Below are positions 9,971 through 20,509 of a DNA stretch of 64,000 bases, in pieces. Position 1 is the first letter of the stretch, and the number at the start of each line of letters is the position of its first letter. A program made the translations under genes and the position numbers. The DNA comes from Alentia gelatinosa (Eukaryota; Annelida; Polychaeta; Phyllodocida; Polynoidae): assembly GCA_950022655.1 (NCBI GenBank), contig OX465591.1, forward strand, positions 48,193,048 to 48,257,047, in the 5' to 3' direction. The notes under the pieces were generated by a model, which did not search any database, was not told where the DNA came from, and was given only the letters and a program-made list of their open reading frames with translations.

Positions 9971-10745
9971 GTTTCGAAAGCTGCGGCTCAGTCTTGTCAG
10001 CTTCCCGAGGTTTTGACACCTCAGTCTTACTGACAGACTTCCCCGGCGCGGGTTTAGCCGGTGTTGACACCGGTTTCTCACCTTTGCTTGGCGACCCTTT
10101 TACAGAGTCGTCCCCAACTGACGAATCAGTCTCCATAGCCGTCTCTGTCCCAGCCTCAGACTTTCCGGGTTTTGCAACCGGACCCGGGGCCAAAAAGGTC
10201 CCGGCTTCCGCCAGCTCCACTCCGGGTGGAGTCCAATTTTGGTACATTGACTGTACTATGGCACGCGTTTTGGGATCTGGGATCCCAGCTAACATTTGTT
10301 CCAGGCTCTGGGTTGAAACCTCATGCCTGGAACCCATCTCTTCGGAGGACTTCCTCGGAGAGTGACGACGCGGGCAGGCTCGGCCTCGCCTCGGCGTATC
10401 ACGCTCCGATTCGGAACCTTCGGCCATAAACACATCCGAGTCAGAGGCCTCAGTTTTCACTGAGCTCGTCTTCGGACGGGCACCAGAAGAGCCCTTAGCG
10501 GCCGGGGCCGCCTCAGACTTCTTCCCAGTGTGACTTTTTCCCTTTCCGGGTCGTTCATCTCGGGTTTCCCCAAGAAGAACAGAGTCCGCAGACTCGTACC
10601 CTTCCAGGTCAAAATCACCATCATCTGACCCGATGAGCAAAGCATCATCGTCCAGATCTGCCCCCCGCTCAGCCGAAGCTGAGGATCCGGGCAGGGGTGA
10701 GGGGAGCTCGCGCTCACCCTCCGTAGACGGGGCACAGTCAGCCAT
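9942..10745 (-). CDS. Ty3 extra ORF, N-terminal part
   Basis: ATG at 10745 opens 267 codons of low-complexity, acidic then basic sequence (DLDDDALLIGSDDGDFDLEG; RRGRACPRRHSPRKSSEEMG). One compact conserved-looking stretch, LEQMLAGIPDPKTRAIVQSM, follows, then Pro/Lys-rich sequence. It begins 570 bp after the pol stop, so it would need its own spliced or internally started message. No homologue is recognised. The stop at 9942 is probably caused by a frame change near 9970-9990, since the neighbouring frame continues with similar composition. Confidence 0.55.
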   Translation of the reverse strand: MADCAPSTEGERELPSPLPGSSASAERGADLDDDALLIGSDDGDFDLEGYESADSVLLGETRDERPGKGKSHTGKKSEAAPAAKGSSGARPKTSSVKTEASDSDVFMAEGSESERDTPRRGRACPRRHSPRKSSEEMGSRHEVSTQSLEQMLAGIPDPKTRAIVQSMYQNWTPPGVELAEAGTFLAPGPVAKPGKSEAGTETAMETDSSVGDDSVKGSPSKGEKPVSTPAKPAPGKSVSKTEVSKPREADKTEPQLSKQNGNGLRRS

Positions 10746-11313
10746 GCTGCTACCGCCCGACTCCTGTGGTGCTAGGCACCACTCCGATCACAGAGTGAAG
10801 ACTACTGAAAAAACAGGGTCTTATATACTCCTAAGTGACCTAGATTCACTGTCGCGAACCAATCAACCGTGTCGAGACTGGCTCATCTTGAGCGTCTCAA
10901 CACCGCATGCGTGAAGAAACCAAAGGTCAGCGTTACGCTCGACTTGATTCGTTCACGCCTTCAATCACCCAGCACAGGTTCCGGAACCCGGGGAAACCCC
11001 TTTTCGAGCTCCACCCCGAGTTCTCTGTAGTGTGGGAATTCTTATCGCCGTCGTGTATCTCGCTGATAGTATGGGAGGCTTGTCTAATTTCCATGTAAAT
11101 GGATCAGACCTTTCAGAGCGTTCGGCAATTCTGCAGCCTCTAGAGGGTCCTCGACGGGGTCCCTTAGAGCAACGTCTGGGCTGCGGCACATAACGACTGA
11201 TTTTAAGGTAACTATTTGATCAACATTCATGTATAATTGACATGTCACTGACTACCAACGATCTACATTTCGTACCATTGCTTCTCGTTGTGTTTTCGAC
11301 AACCCCGGCACCA
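10746..11313 (-). other. Spacer between pol and the extra ORF
   Basis: About 570 bp with no coding sequence I can support. This is where a splice acceptor or internal promoter for the extra ORF would be expected. A CT-rich tract at 11134-11160 is read as GA on the coding strand; no clear acceptor was fixed. Confidence 0.4.
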
Positions 11314-14115
11314 CTACTCTTTGTAGTTAACAACAGCCTTCGATTTTAATCGAGAGCTGCGGCGGGGTTTTGAGTCTATTTTAGACTCCATTCTACATCT
11401 CGAACCATGTTTATTATACACGGCTCGATTTGTAGCAAATTTAGACTTTTCCGTGTCAGGTTTTTCTTCTACCCATACTTCCCTTTTTAGGTTAGCGTAA
11501 GTAGGAATCACCTTCCGCGGACGTCCCGGTTTTCGCCGTGTAGGCGAGCACCCACTCGGAACCCCGGTAACCTTTGACCGGGACTTCCCTATCGGGGTCT
11601 GCCTCCGCCGTGTTGACGGGGGTTTGACGCCCGGCTTCCCGGCTCTTTGAACCCGGGACCTCCCTGGTTTCCCAGTAGGACCTGTGTTCAGTGACACATC
11701 TCGCTTTGTAGCAGGGTGTGAAACTTCAAAGTCGGAACATTCACGCTTTCCTTCCCATAGTCGTAAACGAGCTACATGGGATTTATAACGCCTTCTTGAC
11801 CATTCGTCTTCTATCACTACTGTCATTTCTGACAATAATTGAACAATTCTGAATGGTCCGTCCCAGTTAGGAGCGAGTTTTACATTTACCAACGGAGTGT
11901 GGTATCGTACAACCCGGTCTCCTACTCGGAACTTACATGGTTTAAGATTGACGTCATGTCCAGTTTTTTGCCACTCTGCTGCTTTCGTCAGATTTCGTCT
12001 CGCAAGGTAATATCCCTCTACAAAACGTTCTCTGAGTTTTTCGACAAATCCTATGGGACAAGGATCATCCGTAGACATTCCAGGAACCCCATAGACTATG
12101 TCCTCGGGCATTACTATTTCCTCGCCAAAGACGAGTAAATTAGGTGAACACCCCGTGCTTGAATGAATGGTCCCATTATATGCGTGAGCTATAAATGGTG
12201 CTAATTCATCCCAATTCTTCCGATTTTCATCTACCAGGGTCCGAAGACACTGGATCAATGTCCGGTTGAATCTCTCTACCATACCATCTGATTGGGGACG
12301 ATATGGATACGTATGTGTCTTTTTAATCTCGAGTATCCTACACATTTCTTTCCAGATCTGGGATTCAAATTCCCTTCCTTGGTCGGAATGTAGTACGCTC
12401 GGAGTTCCAAAAGGCAACATCCAGTTTTTCACTAAAGCTTCCGCACACGTGGCAGCTTTGTGATTTTTCATGGGATAGATCTGCACATATTTTGTGTAAT
12501 AATCCATCACCACCATCATACAGGTATTTCCTTCCTCTGACTCGTCGATACCAGATATGATATCTAGAGCGATTCTGGCAAACCTGACACCAAACAGTTC
12601 CTGTTGTAACGGCATCTTTCCGAGTCCTACCCCGGGTTTGACTTTGCTACATATGGAACATCCAGATATCCATCTTCGAATATCTGCACCCATTCCAGGC
12701 CAGTAGTAACGACGCCTTATTCTGGCTACCGTTCTTTTCCGTCCTAGATGAGCTGCACTCCTATGTTCATGACATAGGGTCATTAGTCCGGATCGTAATT
12801 CTCGAGGGACCACTAGTTGTAGAGCACGTTTAAGTGGTTGCAATGTGGTTCTCCATCGATATAATACTCCATCACGGACCTCTAGCTCTTTCCATTGACC
12901 ACATAGATTCCGAAATTCTCGGTTTTCAGGCGAGATCTCGGGTCCTGTAGGCCTATGGAGTCCATTAGCTATCAGTTTAGTTAACCGGAACAAATCTGGG
13001 TCAGCCTGTTGACTTTCCTTAATCTGTTCTAGTGTCCACTGATAGCTTAATGGCGGCTTCACTTTCTGGGAACGTAGAGTAGCTATGACTGCTCTATGCT
13101 CGCCACAATCCCGGCAATCTGGTCGTCCACATTTCCGCACTGGTCTCCTTGAGAGACAATCCGCATTAATGTGTGACTTTCCATCCCGGTGTTCAATCTG
13201 GCAGTTAGTCAACCCAAATTCGGAGAGAGCTGCCAGCCATCTTCCAATCATTCCCTCGGCGTCTTTAAAGTTAAAGAGCCATTTGAGAGAAGAATGGTCA
13301 GTACGTAGGATGAAATCTCCACCTGCTAAGAAGTGTCGATATTTTCTTACATACACCACAACCGCTAAGAGTTCCCTCTTAGTAGTACAGTAGTTCCACT
13401 GACTTTTACTTAAGCTGTTGCTGGCAAAAGCTATTGGAACTTCTATACCATCTTGTATCTGAGACAAAGCCGCTCCAATACTCTCATTACTAGCGTCAGT
13501 GTCGAGAATGAACCGACCCTGGGCTAGAGGGTATTTCAATACGGGGGTCTCCGTAAACTTTCTTTTTAGTCCCAGAAAAGCTCGTTCAGCTTCCGGAGTC
13601 CATTGGATCTCTTTTTGCTTCCCTGGCTTATCTAGTACTACATACTGTTGCATAGGGTGTGCAATTTCAGAAAATCCCGGGATAAAGTCGCGGTAATACG
13701 AACAAAATCCTAGGAAAGACCTTATGTCTTTTATATTCTGGGGGCGTGGCCAATTAGCCACTACCTCCAACTTAGAAGGATCTGCCCGGATTCCATTTCC
13801 GGAAACTATCCGTCCTAAGTATTCCACAGATTTGCGAAACAGCTTACATTTTTGAGGTTTGAGTTTCAACCCATAAGATTGAATACGCTCAAATACCTCT
13901 CTCAGGTTTTCTAAACATTCAACATAATTCTTTCCGAAGATGATTATGTCGTCTAGATAAACCAAACACTTTTTCCACTGTAGACCCTGCAACATCTGAT
14001 CCATCATGGATTCGAAAGTTGCAGGAGCGTTACAGAGGCCAAATGGCATTACTGTGAACTCGTAAAGCCCTTGATGAGTGGTGAACGCCGTTTTAGACTG
14101 ATCGCCACTGTTCAT
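11314..14115 (-). pseudogene. pol: Ty3 pol: RT catalytic core, RNase H, integrase
   Basis: This 933-codon frame covers most of pol. RT palm motifs are FTVMPFGLCNAPATFE and the catalytic VYLDDIIIFG. RNase H shows FILDTDASNESIGAALSQ and TDHSSLKWL. Integrase has an HHCC zinc region (HEHRSAAHLG ... CSICSKVK), a D,D-35-E core (DIISGIDES; SDQGREFES; RPQSDGMVERFNR) and a C-terminal GPF/Y-type module (WDGPFRIVQLL). The ATG at 14115 is internal. The true frame continues upstream across an in-frame TAA at 14128-14130, which replaces the aromatic residue of the RT G-Y-W-Q motif. Without that stop, pol would run on to the frame change at 14982-14990. Confidence 0.9.
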
Positions 14116-14127
14116 CTTTACCTGCCA

Positions 14128-15000
14128 TTATCCAGACTGGAGATCCAGAGTACAAAACCACTGGTTCCCTCCCAGAGAGTCGAGACTCTCATCGATCCGG
14201 GGTATTGGGTAGGCATTCTTCCGGGTGATACCATTCAATTTTCTGTAATCAATACAGAATCGGCAAGTACCATCCTTTTTAGTAACCATTACCACTGGAC
14301 TAGCCCAAGGACTTGCACTGGGGATGATTACTTTCTGGTCCATCATTTTCCCTACTTCCTCTTCTAAAGCTTCCCGTTTTACCGGAGGTAGCCATCGATA
14401 AGGAAGGCGGAAAGGTTGATGACCTTCAGTGTCAATCGTGTGTTCTACTCGATCCGTTCTCCACAAGGGATCTCCAGGTCGAGTAAAGATTGACTCCATC
14501 TTTTTCAAAAGAATCCTTAGTTCATGTCTTTCCCCACTGTTTAGTGCGTCTGTCGTCTGAACTAAAGTTTCCAGAGTTTCGTGCAATGGACTCGGAACTG
14601 GAAGGGATCCCGTTCCTGTATCGATAGCACTAACCCGCACTTCTTCATAATCAATTCCTATTAAGTCCAACCTTTCCAGTTTAGATTGTCCATCTTCCCT
14701 GGTTATTTCGGAAACAGGAATAGGTGTGATTCCCTGTGGACTGGAGTCCACTAGGCCATCCACATGAGCTAGAGTTACCCAGCCCAATGTATCACCCTTC
14801 CTTAATTTAATCAACCCTGAGGTATGATTACTTATAGGAATTGATCCTCCTCTGGCACTTCCGATCAGGGTATCCCAGGCCTGTATTCCTTTTTTAGAAA
14901 ACAGTTTTGGGTCTGGCTCGAAAAGTGCATCTCCACGTGGTAAGTCACCTTCCCCAGTTATCAGGACATTAACCATCTGCTGGGGGGGGGATGCCCACAT
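14128..15000 (-). pseudogene. pol: Ty3 pol: protease-RT linker and RT fingers
   Basis: 290 codons in the same frame as the downstream RT, ended by the TAA at 14128-14130. It carries the RT finger signature (HQPFRLPYRWLPPVKREALE; KKDGTCRFCIDYRKLN; YPIPRIDESLDSLGG; FCTLDLQSG), which breaks off exactly where RT should continue. The apparent start at 15000 lies beside a run of nine C (minus strand), where the frame leaves that of the protease. Confidence 0.9.
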
Positions 15001-15586
15001 CTTGTCGGACAGAAATCAATGAAGAGATCCGTCGACAACTACATTCCACCTCCATTAACTCAGGAAATTTGAGTCGGAGAGTGCCATCGGGTAGATCTAC
15101 AGAGCCTCCATAGAGGGTGAGAAAATCTACGCCTAATATTCCACTTTCTTCAATATCACTGAGTATGGGACCCCATACGAATTCAGTGTTACCTATTGAG
15201 ACTGGAATAATCACACTACCATAGCACCTCATATGAGTACCATTAGCAGCTTTTGCCGAGGCTCCAGGAACATGACATTCCTGCGCAAATCCAAGAGACT
15301 GATAGAGTCCGTTGTTTAACACAGAGCGACTAGCACCAGTATCCAACAATAGATCCACCTTTCTTCCTTGAATTCTAGCCGGCACATACCAACGTCGTCC
15401 TCCCAAAGGGGACGGTTGTCTTATAAACCGTGAGATTCCATCTAAGGTTCCAAGATCCCATCCGCGTTGACAAAGCCATTGCAGACAAGGATGCCCGGGT
15501 GAAAGATACTTACTACAGATCGTTGCGACCGTATTTTGTATCTTCCCCTTTTCTGGTAAGTTGGAAATATTTTCCTCCTTATACAT
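14969..15586 (-). pseudogene. pol: Ty3 pol: aspartic protease
   Basis: The retropepsin active site is VDLLLDTGASRSVLN, with a later IEESGILGVDFL matching the hydrophobic-hydrophobic-G flap-side motif. This frame is open from about 15671, 16 bases past the gag stop, so gag and protease do not overlap here. It leaves frame at the C9 run (14982-14990), shortly before RT. Either the homopolymer has mutated or a frameshift signal is used; in a copy that also carries a stop in RT, mutation is more likely. Confidence 0.85.
14982..14990 (-). other. C9 homopolymer frame break in pol
   Basis: Nine G on the plus strand separate the protease frame from the RT frame by one position. Homopolymers of this length are prone to length change and to assembly error. 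Confidence 0.75.
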
Positions 15587-15686
15587 CTCACAGGTTTGTG
15601 TCTCCTGGCACTTTCCTTCCTGGACCGCAGTGTTGCCACTCGCTACAGTCCTCCTTTGTTTTCCGGTTCACTCTGAGAGGCAACCA

Positions 15687-17543
15687 TCAACGCAGGCAGA
15701 CTACGAGATGTTTCCACCGTAGTACGTTCCGGGTTTCTGGACAATCTGGAGAGATATGTCCCATTTTGTTGCACCGCCAACAACGTCGGACATCCAGCTG
15801 GTTTTTCTCCACCTGATTCAGTCTTTCATTGATTTTGGTCAACAACTTCATAACCTCTGAGGAATTTCCTTCAGGATCAGTGGTTATTGGTTTTGCCTCT
15901 GCCACAGAAGGTACATCGCTGTTCCTTCCAAAGCTAGGGGTTCGACCTCTTCCACGTCCCCGTCTATTGAAGCCTCCTCTTCCTAGTACCATCGAGCGGA
16001 TATTAGAGAGTATATCCTCTATTTCCGCTTCCTGACACTCGTAGGTATCTTCCTCTACTTGTGACCAAGTAGAACCCACTATGTTAACCCGAGAAGTTTT
16101 CCCAGGATTAGCATATTTTCCGAATAGTATACACCGTTGTTCATAGGCATCTACTATTCGCAATACCTGCATGAAGTTCATACCGGGCTCCCATTTAGAG
16201 ATGACTTCCGCTCTCACGTCATCATCTCGAAGTCCTTTTACAAACTGAGTTTGTAGATCTTCATGCAGCGCAGGAGAATCTAATCCCGTCCCTGGGTAAA
16301 CCTCTAACAACATTTGTTGCAAAGCTAGCCCATAGGCGCGAGTTGTCTCCTCTTTTCCCTGGATCCTCTTTAAAAAAGTGGAACGGGGGTTCAGCGTTAC
16401 CAACTGACCACAGTAGTATGAGGCTACCTCCACTAACTCATCCCATTCCGTACCACCGGAACGGCGAAAAGCGCGAAGTGCAGCTTCCCCGGGTCCATCC
16501 CGCAATGCTCTTTTGAGGTATGGCAATGCATCGACCTTATTCCAGCCATTACATTGTATGTCCTCACAAAATCCCACGAACCAGTGTTCCCACTCCATTC
16601 CTTTCCCGTAAGGTTTTGGAATGACAGCGTTTTTTCTGGCTGCGTTCTCTGGGCGCATCATCGGAACCTTGTCAGCTCTCGCCATTGACAAGTTAAAGAT
16701 CCGATCCTGTTCCCGGACTTGGTTGAACGAGTTGAACCCTAGCTCAGCTATAGCTTTACTAGTACGTTCGGAACTCAGAGAACCCATTCTTGACTCAGAG
16801 GGTAGCCGGAAGCTAACCAAAGGAGTCTTTACACCCTTTGTTCCAGATACAAATCTGTTAGGGGTCTTCTCTGGATCATCTACTCTCCCTGGTGGGGAAT
16901 ATAGATGAACTCTCACATTACTCCAGCCAGCTTGGGACATAGGCATCCGTTGGGATGATTCTGTCTCTGCTAGTCGAACTTGGTCCTTCATGTATTGTAC
17001 ATGTTGGTCCAAACGCTCGATTTTTTCTAGAGTCTCAATCTCGCGAACCGAGAGTTCTTCCAAGTTATGGTGCCTTTGGGCTACCTTCTCGGCGATCTCA
17101 CGGTTTCGAGCTTCTAGTTCCCGACACATGTCTCTAGCTTCCCTTTCCCTATCAAACTCGGCTAAGAGTTCGGGTCCGAGGAAACCTACAGGAACTTCCT
17201 CGGAAGATACCCTTAAGGTATTTTCCGACCTATTCCGGGGAGTACTAGACTCTCCGGGACTATCTGTCTGAGACCCAATTTTACTGAGTCCCTCCAGATC
17301 CCTTGCGGGGCCATGTCGGCTGTCGACCGCCGGACTGAAACTCTTCAGGACCGTCGAACTCAGATTCTGAGCGGCGGTTCTCTTCCGAGATTTCTCCTTG
17401 CCAGACTTCTGGGTTTCACCCCCTCCCTCTGGTTTTGGAGACTTGTCATCATTCCGGACCGGAAGAGTTTGTTGAGAAGTTACCTCCCCATCTTCACTCT
17501 CCTGTTCAGCCTTAGATCTGGTTTTTATTCCAGATCCGTGCAT
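15687..17543 (-). CDS. gag: Ty3 gag
   Basis: 618 codons from ATG at 17543, 54 bp inside the 5' LTR edge. The N-terminal third is charged, with a probable coiled coil (REREARDMCRELEARNREIA ... IEKIERLDQHVQYMKDQ). A capsid-like helical region follows (WEHWFVGFCEDIQCNGW, LRDGPGEAALRAFRR, YCGQLVTLNPRSTFLKRIQG), then an Arg/Gly-rich box and one zinc knuckle CWRCNKMGHISPDC (C-x2-C-x4-H-x4-C). The last residues after the knuckle look out of frame, because a neighbouring frame (to about 15652) has a better gag-like tail. A small frame change near the 3' end is therefore possible. Confidence 0.9.
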   Translation of the reverse strand: MHGSGIKTRSKAEQESEDGEVTSQQTLPVRNDDKSPKPEGGGETQKSGKEKSRKRTAAQNLSSTVLKSFSPAVDSRHGPARDLEGLSKIGSQTDSPGESSTPRNRSENTLRVSSEEVPVGFLGPELLAEFDREREARDMCRELEARNREIAEKVAQRHHNLEELSVREIETLEKIERLDQHVQYMKDQVRLAETESSQRMPMSQAGWSNVRVHLYSPPGRVDDPEKTPNRFVSGTKGVKTPLVSFRLPSESRMGSLSSERTSKAIAELGFNSFNQVREQDRIFNLSMARADKVPMMRPENAARKNAVIPKPYGKGMEWEHWFVGFCEDIQCNGWNKVDALPYLKRALRDGPGEAALRAFRRSGGTEWDELVEVASYYCGQLVTLNPRSTFLKRIQGKEETTRAYGLALQQMLLEVYPGTGLDSPALHEDLQTQFVKGLRDDDVRAEVISKWEPGMNFMQVLRIVDAYEQRCILFGKYANPGKTSRVNIVGSTWSQVEEDTYECQEAEIEDILSNIRSMVLGRGGFNRRGRGRGRTPSFGRNSDVPSVAEAKPITTDPEGNSSEVMKLLTKINERLNQVEKNQLDVRRCWRCNKMGHISPDCPETRNVLRWKHLVVCLR

Positions 17544-17577
17544 TTACCGAGAATCCCGGGTTGTGCAAGCAACCTGG

Positions 17578-17596
17578 GATCCTGGTCACGGCACCA
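17578..17596 (-). promoter_or_regulatory. Primer binding site, tRNA-His-like
   Basis: One base inside the 5' LTR, the minus strand reads TGGTGCCGTGACCAGGATC. Its complement ends TCACGGCACCA, the 3' end typical of animal tRNA-His. This supports orientation and LTR limits. Confidence 0.7.
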
Positions 17597-17597
17597 G

Positions 17598-18128
17598 TGT
17601 GGTGGTCGCTGCCTGTCTAGCAGGTTGGATGACCCCAATCCGGAACACTAGTTCCAGGCAGGATCCCACCCTACGCACTTACGTAGGTTGGTTCGGTTTT
17701 CGGTTAGTTTGCACAGACCTATTCACACATAACACAACAACGTCACTTAATAAACAAGGATGTTTATTAATCACTTACTTCCCGGAAAGATCTGGAAGAT
17801 CTTCCCTACAAGTACAGTACCCTAGCACATAGGTGCTAGGTAACGCTGGATAGGCCAATCCGGAAGATCAGCCTAACCACCAGGAAGGTTACAAGAACCC
17901 GCCTGCAAAGTGAGGGCCCAAGGATCCGTTCCGTAGAAGGGACGTGCGAGGACAGCCTGTCGACCTACTGTGAACGCTGAGTATATATACTAAGCGTTAC
18001 GTAATCCCGGTCTCCACCGCGCCACTCTCGTGTGCGGCGTTGTCCGGAATCACTGCACAGTAAGGATCGGCATATCGCGCCACCTTCCGTGAAACAAACG
18101 AACACTGCTGGATTCCCGTCCCACTACA
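17598..18128 (-). repeat. 5' LTR of the Ty3/Gypsy element
   Basis: 531 bp, the same limits as the 3' copy, ending TGTAGTGGG at 18128 when read on the minus strand. It would contain promoter and RNA start for the element. Confidence 0.95.
17981..17990 (-). promoter_or_regulatory. TATA-like box in the 5' LTR
   Basis: The palindromic GTATATATAC lies about 390 bp upstream of the LTR/gag border on the minus strand and is conserved in all three LTR copies. It is the best core-promoter candidate. Confidence 0.4.
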
Positions 18129-19104
18129 CATTCATAAAAATGTTTTTTTTCTCATAAAAATACAGACACAAATTGCCCAATGCCAATGATACAGCTTTAT
18201 GGGTAGCACTTGAGAACCAACTCTTCATTCACAGTGTTAGAACCACTACTAGCACAAATAGGCTCTGACACTTTGAGCCACATAGTGAGAATAAGGGCAC
18301 ACAGCAGACACCCCATTCGGACTAGAGAGGCGACACACACTGGCCTCCAGAGCTACACTATGTTAGCTCTGGTTCGGTTAAATACCTTCACCCACTACCT
18401 GTATGTTTATATGTCACTCTCCCATCAGTTGTTTTATGTGATCTTGACCTATGTTTGGAGCCATTTGAAGCCATTTTTACATATCCTCATTTCCTTTTGT
18501 GTGTATATTGAATAAAACGATTGTAAAGGTAGACTTTCTCATCAAGTTGGTGAGCTGTGAATATTTCCTGATAAGTATTTCTGCTCTCAGAACCCAGCAT
18601 GAAAAAAATAACTTGGTCTGAAAGAAGGAATTCCTACCAACATACCAACCCCGTAGCTCAGCACAGACAGGGGTGGGTAGTCATTCTACAAACACTGACG
18701 CCACAAGACTGGTGGGGACAAACTGACCAACCACAGGCTGCTTTACAATCCTGAGAACCTAGCCTATGAGAAAAGACAATGCAGGGTAACCAGAGGGAGT
18801 ACCATATTGGAGTGAACCCACACTTCTTTCTTCCTAGAGTGGTCGTGCAAGCGCTGAGAGTTAGATGTATAAATGCATCGTCTAAATATCAACTGCTCTC
18901 TATTTGCTTCCTGCTTGTTCATTTCAGCAACAGAATCTACACAGTAAACTGGTCATGGTCTATGCACACAAAGACAAGATTCATGCACACAGTTAGTCTA
19001 AACCATGTGCACCCAACTGGATCATTTAAATGGGTCAGTCCACATGTAGTGTACAGGTAGAAATAGTGTAATATAGTCATATGTACAAAACATATCCATA
19101 CATA
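18129..19104. other. Intergenic DNA
   Basis: AT-rich sequence with an isolated AATAAA near 18512 on the plus strand. No exon or repeat was recognised. Confidence 0.4.
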
Positions 19105-19491
19105 CAGTAGAAGCCCGCCTAATGGACACCCGGCGTAAGCGGACACCCTGTGTAAGCAGTCACTTTTGCTTGGAATGGAAATTTTTCCCTCTATTAAATG
19201 TTTGATTTAACCCAGCATAAGCGGACACCTTGTGTAAGCAGACACTCCGCTTAAGCGGATAGTTATTTCTATACGAAAAGGCCTAAAACCCATTGTAAGC
19301 GGGCACTTCCGACTGACAGTAAAAATGTCCCGGAACGGGCCGGAACGGACCGGAACGGTCACCCCATGTAAGCCCGGAACGGCCCGGAACGGCCCGGAAC
19401 GGCCCGGAAAGGCCCGGAAAGGCCCGGAAAGGCCCGGAACGGCCCGGAACGGCCCGGAACGGCCCGTATTCGCTTATGCGGGGTTTCACTG
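19105..19491. mobile_element. Pogo/Tigger-like MITE
   Basis: Flanked by TA (19103-19104 and 19492-19493). The termini read CAGTAGAAGCCCGCCTAATG at the left and, reverse-complemented, CAGTGAAACCCCGCATAAGC at the right. CAGT..AACCCCGC ends with a TA duplication are typical of pogo-group Tc1/mariner elements. Internal AAGCGGACAC motifs repeat the terminal sequence. There is no transposase. Confidence 0.8.
19328..19468. repeat. 10-bp minisatellite inside the MITE
   Basis: About a dozen near-perfect copies of CCCGGAACGG/CCCGGAAAGG, interrupted once by CACCCCATGTAAG. The array is strongly GC-rich compared with the surrounding DNA. Confidence 0.9.
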
Positions 19492-19890
19492 TATGTACTG
19501 AAGCTGAAAGGGTAAAGTTATAATTACGAGCAGAATATCACCTGGCTGCCTTGTGCTCATCCTACTGCCACATCAATACACATATATAGGCGTTTTGATA
19601 TAATTCTGTGTATGTGTTTGAGTTATATGTTTCACACTATTAGAATTACCACTAGAATACAGGTATGATATACATATTGAATCCTTGTCTGCAAATAATG
19701 TTCAATTGGCATAAGTTTTAATATTGAAGAACAATACAATTTTCGCCTGTACGATTAGTCAGACCAGAAAATTTAACTTCATGCTACCTTGTGAATTATA
19801 TCACAATCTTCTCCAATTGATTGACGATTAATAAAACCCAGAACTTGGCCCCCACCCTTTGGTTGCTGGTGAAGGTTGAGTGCAACAGCT

Positions 19891-20509
19891 TCCTTAAAGT
19901 GGGATTCACACAATGGGATTCCTGTACCTGACATTGCGTTCATCTGAGACAAATCCTGGTCAGATTTTGTACCATGTAAAGTGGAAATCACACAGATTTC
20001 ATGTACCTCTCAGGATATTTGAGACAAATCCTGCTGAGATTCATGTTCCTCACAGGATATTTGAGACATATCCTGCTGAGATTCATGTACCTCACAGGGT
20101 GTTTCTTTGAAGTGGAATTCACATGGTGGGATTCATGTACCTCACAGGGTGTTTGTCTGAGACCAATCCTGCTGAGATTCTGTACTGGAACACAATCTCC
20201 TCGTCTAAAAATAGGTTTCCATTTCCCTGAGACATGTTTTCCCCCTGTAATTGTTGGTGCCATTCACCCTTAAGTGGGATTCACACGATGGGTTTCATGT
20301 ACCTCAAAGGGCTCAAAATCTCATGCAATTTTGTTCCTTTTTAGGAGGAAATGTTTTTAAAATTACAGGAAGGAAAACATGTCTCAAGGGAAATGAATCC
20401 CTATAATTTAGAGGAAGAAATTGCCTTTGTCAGAATCTTAGCAGGATTTGTCTTAGTAAAACACACTGTGAGGTACATGAATCCCACTGTGTGAATCCCA
20501 CTTTAAGGA
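19891..20509. mobile_element. Foldback/MITE with 39-bp inverted repeats
   Basis: The terminal 39 bp (19891-19929 and 20471-20509) are inverted copies, matching at 37 of 39 positions by eye and starting TCCTTAAAGTGGGATTCACA. Inside, the right-arm motif (GAGATTCATGTACCTCACAGG) recurs as a degenerate tandem of roughly 50 bp at 19990-20165. There is no ORF, and no target duplication was settled. Confidence 0.7.

Larger units (their letters stand above)
5789..18128 (-). mobile_element. Complete Ty3/Gypsy LTR retrotransposon (12.3 kb)
   Basis: Two 531-bp LTRs (5789-6319 and 17598-18128) flank gag, protease, RT, RNase H and integrase in Ty3 order, read on the minus strand. The host target is duplicated as CATT (5785-5788 and 18129-18132). 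By eye the LTRs differ at about three sites, so the insertion is recent. The element carries an additional coding region 3' of pol (7647-10745), the position where env-bearing relatives have env. No signal peptide or membrane anchor is seen in that region. This copy looks non-autonomous: pol has a stop codon and a homopolymer frame change, and the extra region has two frame changes. Confidence 0.95.

Noticed and set aside
17313..17832. Plus-strand frames crossing the 5' LTR and the repeated translation seen in all LTR copies
   Set aside because: These are LTR translations on the non-coding strand, not genes.
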